A stretch of DNA of 9,053 nucleotides from assembly GCA_004555055.1 (NCBI GenBank), contig SFJN01000109.1:1-9053 (forward strand), written 5' to 3'. The first letter of the stretch is position 1; every line of letters starts with the position of its first letter. This document shows, piece by piece, positions 1 to 5,447 of this stretch. The notes under the pieces are model-generated. The model was not told the DNA's origin and ran no database searches. It was given only the letters and a program-made list of their open reading frames with translations. Made by a program: the position numbers and the translations under genes. The DNA is from Bacteroidales bacterium. Lineage in GTDB: Bacteria; Bacteroidota; Bacteroidia; Bacteroidales; Bacteroidaceae.

Positions 1-504
1 CACCACACACAGGCGGGTATTGAACAGCACCTGCGACTCCAGCCCCTCGGGCATGTGTGTTGGCTTGAAACCCAACACCACATCCACCTCACGCTGAAGC
101 AGCTTCTCCATGAGACGTTCAACAGAGTGGCAGACGATGTGGACACGTATTCCGGGGAAATTCTTCAGAAAATGATGGAGCGTTTCCTTGAGGAGTGGCA
201 GAAATGTATAAGTACATCCGATATTGATATGCCCCACATTCAGATTGTTCACATCGGTGATACGGTCCTGGCATGAGGTGGCTTCGGCCAGTACACGCTG
301 TACGGCAGGAAGGAGTTCTTCGCCGTAGTCCGTCAACTCCACACTGTGTGTGGTACGCACAAAAAGCGGTACGCCGATTTCACCCTCAAGTTGGCGAATC
401 TGCTGCGAGAGCGTACTCTGCGTAATATACAAAGTGCGCGCAGCCTCTGAGAAACTCTTCAGTTGGGCCACACGGGCGAAGGATTGAAGTTGACGCAATT
501 CCAT
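1..504 (-). CDS. LysR-type transcriptional regulator (3' end outside window)
   Basis: The leftward reading frame opens with ATG at 504-502 and runs without a stop to the window edge, giving 168 residues. Residues 1-65 are a LysR winged helix-turn-helix: starts MELRQLQSF, then SFSEAARTLYITQSTLSQQI (17-36), LEGEIGVPLFVR (39-50) and LTDYGEELL (57-65). The effector-binding domain starts near residue 89 (VGHINIGCTYTFLPLL) and is cut after about 80 residues. LysR regulators bind DNA as tetramers, and a small ligand alters activation, often of a divergent gene. The divergent neighbour here is the small membrane protein/YjjP unit, so control of that exporter is a reasonable guess. The N-terminus does not resemble OxyR, and the ligand cannot be read from this fragment. 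No Shine-Dalgarno precedes the start, which is normal in Bacteroidota. Family assignment is secure; the target is inference. Confidence 0.93.
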   Translation of the reverse strand, partial: MELRQLQSFARVAQLKSFSEAARTLYITQSTLSQQIRQLEGEIGVPLFVRTTHSVELTDYGEELLPAVQRVLAEATSCQDRITDVNNLNVGHINIGCTYTFLPLLKETLHHFLKNFPGIRVHIVCHSVERLMEKLLQREVDVVLGFKPTHMPEGLESQVLFNTRLCVV

Positions 505-550
505 TTTTATAGGGTGTGGTAAAAAGAAACGGATACGGGGAAGAGGCGGC

Positions 551-567
551 ACATGGCAACGCCATGT
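551..567. repeat. Perfect hairpin in the LysR leader
   Basis: ACATGGC (551-557) and GCCATGT (561-567) are exact inverted repeats around a 3-base loop. In the leftward transcript the hairpin lies about 47 bases upstream of the LysR start codon. No T-run follows on either strand, so it is not an intrinsic terminator. It could be an operator or an RNA structure affecting translation. Confidence 0.6.
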
Positions 568-589
568 ATCTGCATTTCCCGAACGGTTT

Positions 590-607
590 ATGTTGCAGGT
601 ACAACAT
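590..607. repeat. Second perfect hairpin in the LysR leader
   Basis: ATGTTG (590-595) and CAACAT (602-607) are exact inverted repeats around a 6-base loop. The site lies between the proposed LysR promoter and the hairpin at 551-567, so a LysR transcript would carry both. Function unknown. Confidence 0.5.
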
Positions 608-640
608 TACGAATTCATGCACCAGCACATATTTTGCCTG

Positions 641-648
641 CAAAAGTA
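641..648 (-). promoter_or_regulatory. -7 promoter element for the LysR gene
   Basis: On the minus strand the site reads TACTTTTG followed by CA, matching the Bacteroidota -7 consensus TAnnTTTG. It overlaps a 14-base dyad, TTTTGC-CT-GCAAAA (632-645). No convincing -33 TTTG lies 19-21 bases upstream. The start site would be near 634, giving a leader of about 130 bases. Confidence 0.5.
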
Positions 649-689
649 AGAATATATATGCGTATTCCGTCGAGATGTCCAACGGAATT

Positions 690-709
690 AACGATAACTG
701 CTATCAGTT
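690..709. promoter_or_regulatory. Interrupted dyad, candidate regulator binding site
   Basis: AAC-GATA (690-696) and TATC-A-GTT (702-709) form an inverted repeat with one unpaired A and a 5-base centre. It lies about 65 bases upstream of the predicted LysR start site, the usual position of a LysR recognition site. It is not a clean ATC-N9-GAT motif, so the assignment is tentative. Confidence 0.25.
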
Positions 710-793
710 CCATCGATTTCAGCCATCGGAAACACCGTTTACCGTTATCAAGCATTTCAAACAAAACAACATCGCGGGGAAAGTCTGCCGGCG

Positions 794-801
794 TAACTTT
801 G
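794..801 (+). promoter_or_regulatory. -7 promoter element for the membrane-protein/YjjP unit
   Basis: TAACTTTG followed by CA matches the Bacteroidota consensus TAnnTTTG exactly. It is about 115 bases upstream of the start at 918. No clear -33 TTTG is visible. A weaker partial match, CATATTTG at 876-883, lies nearer the gene but misses the first consensus base. Confidence 0.45.
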
Positions 802-917
802 CACCACAATTTCCAACAATCAAACAGATATTCAAAAAAAAATGTCTGACACAAGAAATTAAAATGGCCGGGCAACATATTTGAATACCTACCATCCGTA
901 ATAAAAACATACACATC

Positions 918-1190
918 ATGACACCACTCAATTCCGCAAGCAACACTCCTCTGTTTTTCTGGATCACCCTGGCACTGATCATTCTCGTGGCCTATCTATG
1001 GACCGCCTGCCAGAAGTTGTACACCCTTTGCCATGGGAACAGCCATCTGACGTGCAACGGCGACACCGTCTACGTCGATGATCTGGAATGTGGCATCCCC
1101 GACATGTATTCCCCCGAAGACGAGGTTCCTGCTGAGGAGGCGTTCGTGGACAATTTAGAACTGTGGCAAATCTGCGACACATTAATGTAA
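918..1190 (+). CDS. Small single-pass membrane protein with acidic tail
   Basis: I do not recognise a family for this 90-residue protein. One hydrophobic segment spans residues 12-30 (LFFWITLALIILVAYLWTA). It is followed by a short Cys-containing stretch (C31, C38, C46) and a strongly acidic tail, with twelve Asp/Glu between residues 54 and 87 and no Lys or Arg after K33. There is no cleavable signal peptide or lipobox. The stop ends 3 bases before the YjjP-like start, so the two are almost certainly co-transcribed and probably translationally coupled. The only positive charge in the first 40 residues is K33, after the membrane segment; by the positive-inside rule that suggests a cytoplasmic tail. 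A role as an accessory subunit of the exporter is inference from spacing alone. The coding call rests on length, membrane segment and tight coupling. Confidence 0.7.
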   Translation: MTPLNSASNTPLFFWITLALIILVAYLWTACQKLYTLCHGNSHLTCNGDTVYVDDLECGIPDMYSPEDEVPAEEAFVDNLELWQICDTLM

Positions 1191-1193
1191 GTC

Positions 1194-1991
1194 ATGCCTA
1201 CAGAAAGCCCCATTTTCCACGCCTCTCCCCATCAGCATCTGAAAGTATCCTGTATGCTGCTGCGCGATTATGCCACGCTCATGCTCGACTCCGGTGCCAC
1301 CGCCCGAAGAATAGAGCAGAGCGTGAGACGCATAGCCACGGCATGGGGAATCAAGGCGGACATCAGCATTCTGCCGCAGCGTGTACTGCTGGCTTTGTGG
1401 GACAGGACCGAACAGCATTCCTATACATGCGTAGGACATAAAAGCAGCCTTGGAATAAACCTTGGCACGGTGGCACGTCTGAACCGTCTCAGCTACATCA
1501 TAGAAGAGCGTCATCTCAATCCGGCGATGGCAGAATCCTGCATGAAACGCATTGCCGGCATGCCGGGTTGGGATGCGCGGCTGGTACTGCTGCTTGTATC
1601 GTGTGCCAATGCATCATTCTGCCGGCTATTCGGAGGCGACGCCAGTGCCATGGGCATTGTCTTCCTGGCCACCCTTTTAGGATTCCATATCAAACAACGT
1701 TTTCTGAAACACCACATCGACCCGAGACTGACGACATTGTTCTCCGCTTTTTCCGCTGCCGTTACCAGCACGGCGGGTTATGTATTCGGCTGCACACATA
1801 CACCGGAAATTGCTGTGGGAACGAGCGTGCTTTTCCTTGTCCCGGGGATTCCCTTCGCCAACGGGGCGAGTGATATGCTCAGCCGGCACTATGTCTGTGC
1901 CCTGTCGCGTCTGACGGATGCCATGGTCACCACCTTCTGCCTCTCGACAGGCCTATGCGCTGCGCTGTATATCACGGGGTTCCAATGGTAA
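1194..1991 (+). CDS. yjjP: YjjP-like, N-terminal half of a split ThrE-type exporter
   Basis: This 265-residue protein matches the ThrE N-terminal family (DUF1212/YjjP). Residues 20-120 form the soluble part, with LLRDYATLMLDSGATARRIE (22-41) and the GINLGTVARLNRL stretch (87-99). The membrane part follows, with likely segments near 129-145, 151-166, 180-200, 206-222 and 240-262. The family hallmark LFLVPGIPFANGASDML lies at 213-229. In E. coli, YjjP needs YjjB, and together they export succinate; full-length ThrE of Corynebacterium exports threonine and serine. Length matches E. coli YjjP. The start at 1194 lies 3 bases after the upstream stop and has no Shine-Dalgarno, so coupled translation is likely. 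The cognate half is at 2169. Family is confident; the substrate (succinate, threonine/serine or other) is not readable from sequence. Confidence 0.9.
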   Translation: MPTESPIFHASPHQHLKVSCMLLRDYATLMLDSGATARRIEQSVRRIATAWGIKADISILPQRVLLALWDRTEQHSYTCVGHKSSLGINLGTVARLNRLSYIIEERHLNPAMAESCMKRIAGMPGWDARLVLLLVSCANASFCRLFGGDASAMGIVFLATLLGFHIKQRFLKHHIDPRLTTLFSAFSAAVTSTAGYVFGCTHTPEIAVGTSVLFLVPGIPFANGASDMLSRHYVCALSRLTDAMVTTFCLSTGLCAALYITGFQW

Positions 1992-2168
1992 GGGAGGGGA
2001 GGCGGATTATGGCATACGCAGGAAGGTAACCGGCACCTGGCACTGCCTTTTTTTTGCCCTTCAAGCATTTGCAATGCCCGCTATATGTGCGCCGGTCAAC
2101 CTGAAACTATCTGCACGCCAGCCCCACAAACGAGACGGTTGTCTCCAGTCAAAATTTTATACTTGTCT

Positions 2169-2633
2169 ATGTCCTTCACTCTGTCCGATATATTTCTTGA
2201 CGGTTTATTTGCCTCTATTGCCGGCATTGGCTTCGGCATCATCAGCAATCCCCGTCCACAGGTATTATGGCTCTGCGGTGTCATTGCAGCCTTGGGACAT
2301 GCCGTACGTTTTGTGTTGTTGGCATATAGTGTCCCCATAGTTCCGGCGAACTTCCTCTCAGGGCTTACCATCGGCATACTGTCAGAGGCAGGCGCATTTT
2401 GGAAGAAGACGCCCAGCGAGACACTTGCCTTTCCGGCACTGTTGCCCATGATACCGGGAATGTATGCCTATGGTATTTTCCAAAACATTTTCAAAGTGCT
2501 GTCTTCTACCCATGCCCCGGGAATGTATTGCGATGTGCTCATCTATAATCTGCTGATGGCACTGCTGGTCATCCTCATGCTGGTGAGCGGGGTGCTCTTT
2601 CCAAAGATGCTGCGAGGAGTGAAAAGAGGGTAA
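2169..2633 (+). CDS. yjjB: YjjB-like, C-terminal half of a split ThrE-type exporter
   Basis: This 154-residue integral membrane protein matches the ThrE_2/DUF3815 (YjjB) family. Motifs include an N-terminal helix with AGIGFGIISNPR (about 17-28), LWLCGVIAALGHAVRF (33-48) and the family signature ALLPMIPGMYAYGIFQ (about 95-110). A long hydrophobic helix follows, then a basic end (RGVKRG). It is the partner of the YjjP-like protein; together they reconstitute a ThrE-type exporter. I chose ATG at 2169 because it starts where E. coli YjjB does. An in-frame ATG at 2085 would add 28 polar residues with no family resemblance. No Shine-Dalgarno precedes 2169. The 177-base gap after yjjP is large for such a pair and contains a T8 run at 2048-2055, but I see no convincing separate promoter. 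Confidence 0.88.
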   Translation: MSFTLSDIFLDGLFASIAGIGFGIISNPRPQVLWLCGVIAALGHAVRFVLLAYSVPIVPANFLSGLTIGILSEAGAFWKKTPSETLAFPALLPMIPGMYAYGIFQNIFKVLSSTHAPGMYCDVLIYNLLMALLVILMLVSGVLFPKMLRGVKRG

Positions 2634-2799
2634 GAGCAGACTGCAAGACCGCTTGTAGAAAAAAGACTGCAGGAAAAGGTGTTTCTGTCACACATTTCCA
2701 TGTCAGCAAAACAGGAAGAGGGCCGCCTCGAACACCACTTTATAGACATAAAGAAGATTTTTCCGATGCATCCGGACAGCGGTTTTCAGCATTTTGTCG

Positions 2800-2825
2800 T
2801 ATTTTTGCCATCAAACAGTGGCAAA
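2800..2825 (+). promoter_or_regulatory. -7 element overlapped by a dyad, before the PPTase
   Basis: TATTTTTG (2800-2807) matches TAnnTTTG. An exact inverted repeat, TTTGCCA (2804-2810) and TGGCAAA (2819-2825) with an 8-base centre, overlaps the element and the expected start site near 2814. Such a position would suit a repressor operator. There is no clear -33 element, and the leader to 2999 would be about 185 bases. Confidence 0.35.
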
Positions 2826-2987
2826 GACCAGGTGCGCCCCGGCGAAACGCACAAGCATCCTGGCACTTTATGGATGCGTCATGCACCGTCTTTGGCCCTG
2901 AAGAGAAGAACAGTACGGGTACCGGAGAACGGCAGGACACCGCCGTACAGATCCCCGTTCAACAAACAAACTCCAGCCCACCCCCAT

Positions 2988-2993
2988 AAGGAA
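2988..2993 (+). promoter_or_regulatory. Shine-Dalgarno-like site of the PPTase
   Basis: AAGGAA lies 5 bases before the ATG at 2999. Most other starts in this window lack such a site, so it supports the choice of 2999. Confidence 0.45.
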
Positions 2994-2998
2994 ATCCT

Positions 2999-3613
2999 AT
3001 GCACAGCACCCGACTATACATCAACGACCGCCTCGACGCCTTTGGCGCAGAAGATGTGGAAGCCCTCATCGCAGGATTCCCGGCATGGAGACAAGCATAC
3101 GTGCGGAAAATAAAAAATGCCAATGCCCGCAAGGAATCTGCCGCTGCCTTCGCCCTCCTGCACCGGGCATTGAAAAAGGATTTTGGCATTGCCGAATTCC
3201 GTTTTGCCTACCACACGCAAGGGAAGCCCCATCTGGAGTCGCACCCTGAAATCCACTTCAATCTCAGCCACTGCCGAAAGGCTGTGGCATGCGCCATCGG
3301 AAACCGCCCTGTAGGCATTGACATCGAGGTCTTGGGACGCTACAAAAGGAGTCTGGCAGAATACACGATGAACGAAGATGAAATGCGCGAAATCCTCTCC
3401 GCCGACGACACCTGCCGCAACGGATTCAGTGAGCGCGACGTCGTTTTCACCACATTCTGGACGCGTAAGGAGGCTTTTGCCAAACTCATTGGCGAAGGCA
3501 TTTCCACCAATGTCCGCGACATACTTTGCGAATGCATGGACATCGCCTTCACCACGCGAGTGGAGAAGGAAAAAGGATATGTGTTGACCGTTGCAGAAAG
3601 AAAAACAACGTGA
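2999..3613 (+). CDS. 4'-phosphopantetheinyl transferase, Sfp type
   Basis: The 204-residue product transfers the 4'-phosphopantetheine arm of coenzyme A to a serine of carrier proteins (acyl, peptidyl or aryl carriers) in the cytoplasm. All core motifs are visible in order: GKPHL (75-79), FNLSHC (87-92), VGIDIE (105-110) and FWTRKEAFAKLIGEG (153-167). D108, E110 and E158 are the expected Mg-binding acids, and K157/K162 the conserved lysines. The length fits the compact Sfp/HetI-like forms. The gene stands alone: no carrier protein, synthase or polyketide gene is near, so its target may be the fatty-acid carrier protein or one encoded elsewhere. It converges with the leftward tRNA operon. The start follows a Shine-Dalgarno-like AAGGAA. 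Confidence 0.93.
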   Translation: MHSTRLYINDRLDAFGAEDVEALIAGFPAWRQAYVRKIKNANARKESAAAFALLHRALKKDFGIAEFRFAYHTQGKPHLESHPEIHFNLSHCRKAVACAIGNRPVGIDIEVLGRYKRSLAEYTMNEDEMREILSADDTCRNGFSERDVVFTTFWTRKEAFAKLIGEGISTNVRDILCECMDIAFTTRVEKEKGYVLTVAERKTT

Positions 3614-3689
3614 TTCCATGACCACGCAACTATCCTGGCCATCTATAAAAAAACAAATCGAAATAGCTGCAACACGGCACCACCCCCCT

Positions 3690-3708
3690 CTTTCTCTCCC
3701 AGAGAAAG
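3690..3708. repeat. Tight perfect hairpin downstream of the PPTase
   Basis: CTTTCTCT (3690-3697) and AGAGAAAG (3701-3708) are exact inverted repeats with a CCC loop. It lies between the convergent PPTase and tRNA operon, 76 bases past the PPTase stop. Neither strand has a T-run after it, so it is not a standard intrinsic terminator, though it could protect the PPTase mRNA 3' end. Confidence 0.45.
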
Positions 3709-3754
3709 CTGAAGCCCCCACGAAAAGAGAAGGACCATGTCTGCAAAAGGGCAC

Positions 3755-3784
3755 AAAAAAGCAACCTCTGTTTTGAGAGATTGC
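3755..3784 (-). terminator. Intrinsic terminator of the tRNA operon
   Basis: On the minus strand GCAATCTCT and AGAGGTTGC pair over 9 positions (one G-U) around a 6-base loop and are followed directly by TTTTTT (complement of 3755-3760). It starts 10 bases after the last tRNA-Glu. Stem, loop and U-tract fit a rho-independent terminator for the leftward tRNA transcript. Confidence 0.85.
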
Positions 3785-3794
3785 GACTTCGTTG

Positions 3795-3867
3795 TAGCGC
3801 CTACGGGATTCGAACCCGTGTGACATGCGTGAGAGGCACGTATCCTAGACCCCTAGATGAAAGCGCC
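3795..3867 (-). tRNA. tRNA-Glu (anticodon CTC), copy 2
   Basis: The leftward gene folds as a standard cloverleaf. The acceptor is GGCGCTT with AGGCGCT, the D-arm begins ATCTAGG, the anticodon stem CGTGC/GCATG encloses loop CTCTCAC (anticodon CTC, reading GAG), and the T-arm has GGTTCGAATCC. Overall it resembles bacterial tRNA-Glu. The first pair is G1-U72, a wobble. The discriminator is A, followed by CAAC, so the CCA end is not encoded. The 73-base sequence is identical to the upstream copy. It is the last gene of the operon, just before the terminator. Confidence 0.95.
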
Positions 3868-3894
3868 GTGAAGGGATATGTGTCTGACAATTTG

Positions 3895-3967
3895 TAGCGC
3901 CTACGGGATTCGAACCCGTGTGACATGCGTGAGAGGCACGTATCCTAGACCCCTAGATGAAAGCGCC
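3895..3967 (-). tRNA. tRNA-Glu (anticodon CTC), copy 1
   Basis: Identical over all 73 bases to the copy exactly 100 bases to the left, with 27 unlike bases between them. Anticodon CTC, discriminator A, no encoded CCA. It lies 8 bases after the CCA of tRNA-Ser in the direction of transcription, so the operon must be cut by tRNA processing enzymes. The exact identity suggests recent duplication or gene conversion. Confidence 0.95.
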
Positions 3968-3975
3968 ATTCCCTT

Positions 3976-4065
3976 TGGCGGAAGGAGGGGGATTCGAACC
4001 CCCGGTACGGTAACCCGTACGTCAGTTTAGCAAACTGGTGGTTTCAGCCACTCACCCATCCTTCC
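3976..4065 (-). tRNA. tRNA-Ser (anticodon GCT)
   Basis: The leftward gene has acceptor GGAAGGA paired with TCCTTCC, discriminator G and an encoded CCA (complement of 3976-3978). The anticodon loop TTGCTAA gives GCT, which reads AGC/AGU serine codons. A long variable arm (GTACGGGTTACCGTAC) marks it as a class II tRNA, as expected for serine. T-arm GGTTCGAATCC. It is first in the operon, about 40 bases after the predicted start site. Encoding CCA here but not in the two tRNA-Glu genes is a visible difference within one operon. Confidence 0.95.
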
Positions 4066-4108
4066 TTTTAAATCGACAAAAGGGAAGCGTTGTTTGTCAA
4101 ACGCGGTG

Positions 4109-4140
4109 CAAATTTACGGTGAATCCACGAATTCCACAAG
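4109..4140 (-). promoter_or_regulatory. Promoter of the tRNA-Ser/Glu/Glu operon
   Basis: On the minus strand, CTTG (4140-4137) is followed after exactly 20 bases by TAAATTTG (4116-4109) and CACC. Both match the Bacteroidota -33 (TTTG) and -7 (TAnnTTTG) elements with correct spacing, the best promoter in the window. Transcription would begin near 4103, giving a leader of about 40 bases. Confidence 0.75.
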
Positions 4141-4199
4141 GATTTTACGTGTTTTTTTCTGAAAGCAGGGCATTTTAACCGGTTTTCAAACACCATCTG

Positions 4200-5360
4200 T
4201 CATCCATAGTTTGTAAAATCCGGTATTTTCACCTGTTTTCCATATGCAATGGCCGACTCGCGCGTCAGCTCGGCCAGGCAACTCCACTCCGCCGCATCAT
4301 AGACATCGATATCCAATGGCAGTCCGCGCTGGAGACAATACACCAACCGACGGTCCATGGCATAGTTCATCTCGTTGTCTACCCCAAGGTGGTGTCCCTG
4401 CATCCACAAACGTCCGGCAGGAGTATGGAGCATCCTTTTCATGAATTTTTCGGCATGTTCACCATCCCGGAGCCCGTCTTCGGTCTGCACCACGGGCTGC
4501 GGATACTTCTGCACGAAACCTTTTGTACCACAGACGGTCTGCAGGCGTGAATACGGTCTGGGCGTCGTGCCGTCGAACTGTAAAAGGACGGTAGCCCCTT
4601 TTCTGGTGGAGATGAGTGCCGAGCTGACGTGTCCGAGTAGCGAATCCTCGCCTGCGGCTTGGCCTGTCATCGCCACCAGACAGTCCATGGCATCGTGGCG
4701 GTGAAAGCCAAGCAGCTGTGCTATGGGGCCAATGGCATGTGTGGGATAGGGATTTCCGCCGTGATGACAGCTCTCCTCATAAAATCCCTGCCGGCCTGGC
4801 ATGGCCTGATGACTGAAGAGGTCGCGCCAATCGTGAATATACGCTCCCTCGCAATGGGTGATGATGCCCAGGGCTCCGGTTTCGGCAAGCGAGAGGGTGG
4901 CAAGGTGAAACCAGTCGTAACAGCAGTTTTCAGTCATGAAACAATGCCGGCGCGTGCGTTCTGCCACTTCCACCACGCGGTGACAATCCTCAACGGTTGT
5001 GGCGAGAGGCACCTCCACAGCGACATGCTTCCCGCACTCCATGGCCTCGATGGCTATCATGGCATGGGTATTCCAGTCGGTACAGACATATACCACGTCC
5101 ACATCGGGCTGACGACAGACCTCGCGCCAGGCCTCTGTCCCGCTGAAAGTCCGCGCCAGATGCCGTCCCGAAAGGGCGAGCTGCTGGTTGGCACGCTCCA
5201 CAGCCTCAGCGTCGATATCCGCCAGACAGGTGATTTCGCTCCCTTCGATATCGGCATATCGCTGCAGGGTCTTTTGGCCACGATGCCCCAGTCCTATCAT
5301 GCCAATACGCACGACAGGCAGCGGTTCACAACGCAACTGATATACTGTAGCTTTCCTCAT
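4200..5360 (-). CDS. GH109-like enzyme of the Gfo/Idh/MocA family
   Basis: The 386-residue product has an N-terminal NAD-binding Rossmann fold with GLGHRG (23-28). GKHVAVEVP (110-118) has EVP where most Gfo/Idh oxidoreductases have EKP. Further motifs match glycoside hydrolase family 109: TENCCYD (143-149), GAYIHDWRD (172-180), NPYPTHAIGP (203-212, with H208 at the family's catalytic His) and DVYDAAEWSCLAELTRESA (352-370). GH109 enzymes such as Elizabethkingia NagA cleave alpha-N-acetylgalactosaminides by an NAD-dependent redox mechanism. Many characterised members are exported and have an N-terminal signal; this one begins directly before the Rossmann fold, so it is probably cytoplasmic. I chose ATG at 5360; an in-frame TTG at 5369 would add only three residues. 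The exact glycoside is uncertain, and an oxidoreductase role is possible. Confidence 0.85.
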   Translation of the reverse strand: MRKATVYQLRCEPLPVVRIGMIGLGHRGQKTLQRYADIEGSEITCLADIDAEAVERANQQLALSGRHLARTFSGTEAWREVCRQPDVDVVYVCTDWNTHAMIAIEAMECGKHVAVEVPLATTVEDCHRVVEVAERTRRHCFMTENCCYDWFHLATLSLAETGALGIITHCEGAYIHDWRDLFSHQAMPGRQGFYEESCHHGGNPYPTHAIGPIAQLLGFHRHDAMDCLVAMTGQAAGEDSLLGHVSSALISTRKGATVLLQFDGTTPRPYSRLQTVCGTKGFVQKYPQPVVQTEDGLRDGEHAEKFMKRMLHTPAGRLWMQGHHLGVDNEMNYAMDRRLVYCLQRGLPLDIDVYDAAEWSCLAELTRESAIAYGKQVKIPDFTNYG

Positions 5361-5366
5361 AATGTG

Positions 5367-5374
5367 CAAAAATA
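5367..5374 (-). promoter_or_regulatory. -7 element almost touching the GH109-like start
   Basis: On the minus strand TATTTTTG followed by CAC matches TAnnTTTG. Only 6 bases separate it from the ATG at 5360, so the transcript would be leaderless or nearly so. No -33 element is evident. It may be fortuitous. Confidence 0.4.
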
Positions 5375-5410
5375 GCGAAGTTCCAAGACTCTGCGAAGCA
5401 TTTTAAGGCA

Positions 5411-5433
5411 TTTTTCCCGTCAAAACGGAAAAA
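5411..5433. promoter_or_regulatory. Imperfect palindrome between divergent promoters
   Basis: CCGT and ACGG face each other around CAAA, and TTTTT and AAAAA extend the symmetry with one unpaired C on the left. The site sits between the two divergent -7 elements and covers the expected -33 region of the rightward one. A shared operator is plausible but not shown. Confidence 0.35.
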
Positions 5434-5439
5434 GGAACG

Positions 5440-5447
5440 TAAATTTG
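5440..5447 (+). promoter_or_regulatory. -7 element for the hydroxyacid dehydrogenase
   Basis: TAAATTTG followed by CAC matches TAnnTTTG exactly. The start site would be near 5454, with a leader of about 55 bases to the ATG at 5508. This also argues against the in-frame TTG at 5445, which lies inside the element. Confidence 0.6.

Larger units (their letters stand above)
505..917. other. Divergent intergenic region, 413 bases
   Basis: This region separates the leftward LysR gene from the rightward membrane-protein/exporter genes. Short open frames on both strands overlap one another and show no recognisable protein, so I treat it as non-coding. It holds two opposed -7 promoter elements (641-648 minus, 794-801 plus), two perfect hairpins (551-567 and 590-607), a TTTTGC/GCAAAA dyad (632-645) and an interrupted dyad (690-709). 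The layout is typical of a LysR regulator and a divergent target. Confidence 0.75.
2634..2998. other. Non-coding stretch before the phosphopantetheinyl transferase
   Basis: No convincing gene lies in these 365 bases; the short open frames are low-complexity in composition and show no family. It contains a small hairpin directly after yjjB (2641-2658, 7 pairs including one G-U, followed by A's rather than T's), a promoter-like site at 2800-2807 overlapped by a dyad, and a second inverted repeat, GCATCC (2855-2860) with GGATGC (2872-2877). Confidence 0.6.

Noticed and set aside
516..884. Open frames in the LysR/YjjP intergenic region on both strands
   Set aside because: They overlap one another and the promoter and dyad elements, with no recognisable protein features.
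2032..2055. Possible terminator between yjjP and yjjB (GGCA/TGCC stem plus T8)
   Set aside because: The stem has only 4 pairs around an 8-base loop, too weak to call; it would also separate two halves of one exporter.
2158..2165. TATACTTG as a promoter element for yjjB
   Set aside because: It misses one consensus base, lies only 3 bases before the ATG and has no -33 element at the right spacing.
2085..2168. Upstream ATG for the YjjB-like protein
   Set aside because: It adds 28 polar residues with no family match; the family start corresponds to 2169.
2679..3113. 144-codon open frame upstream of and overlapping the PPTase
   Set aside because: It overlaps the PPTase start in another frame, is proline/threonine/histidine-rich and has no recognisable domain.
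3014..3826. 270-codon open frame antisense to the PPTase, running into a tRNA gene
   Set aside because: The sense strand carries all PPTase motifs, and this frame overlaps tRNA-Glu and its terminator.
3795..3967. Tandem 100-base repeat as a CRISPR-like or mobile repeat
   Set aside because: The repeated 73 bases fold as complete tRNA-Glu genes.
4659..5375. 238-codon open frame antisense to the GH109-like gene
   Set aside because: The minus-strand frame carries the continuous GH109/Gfo-Idh motif set; this is its shadow.
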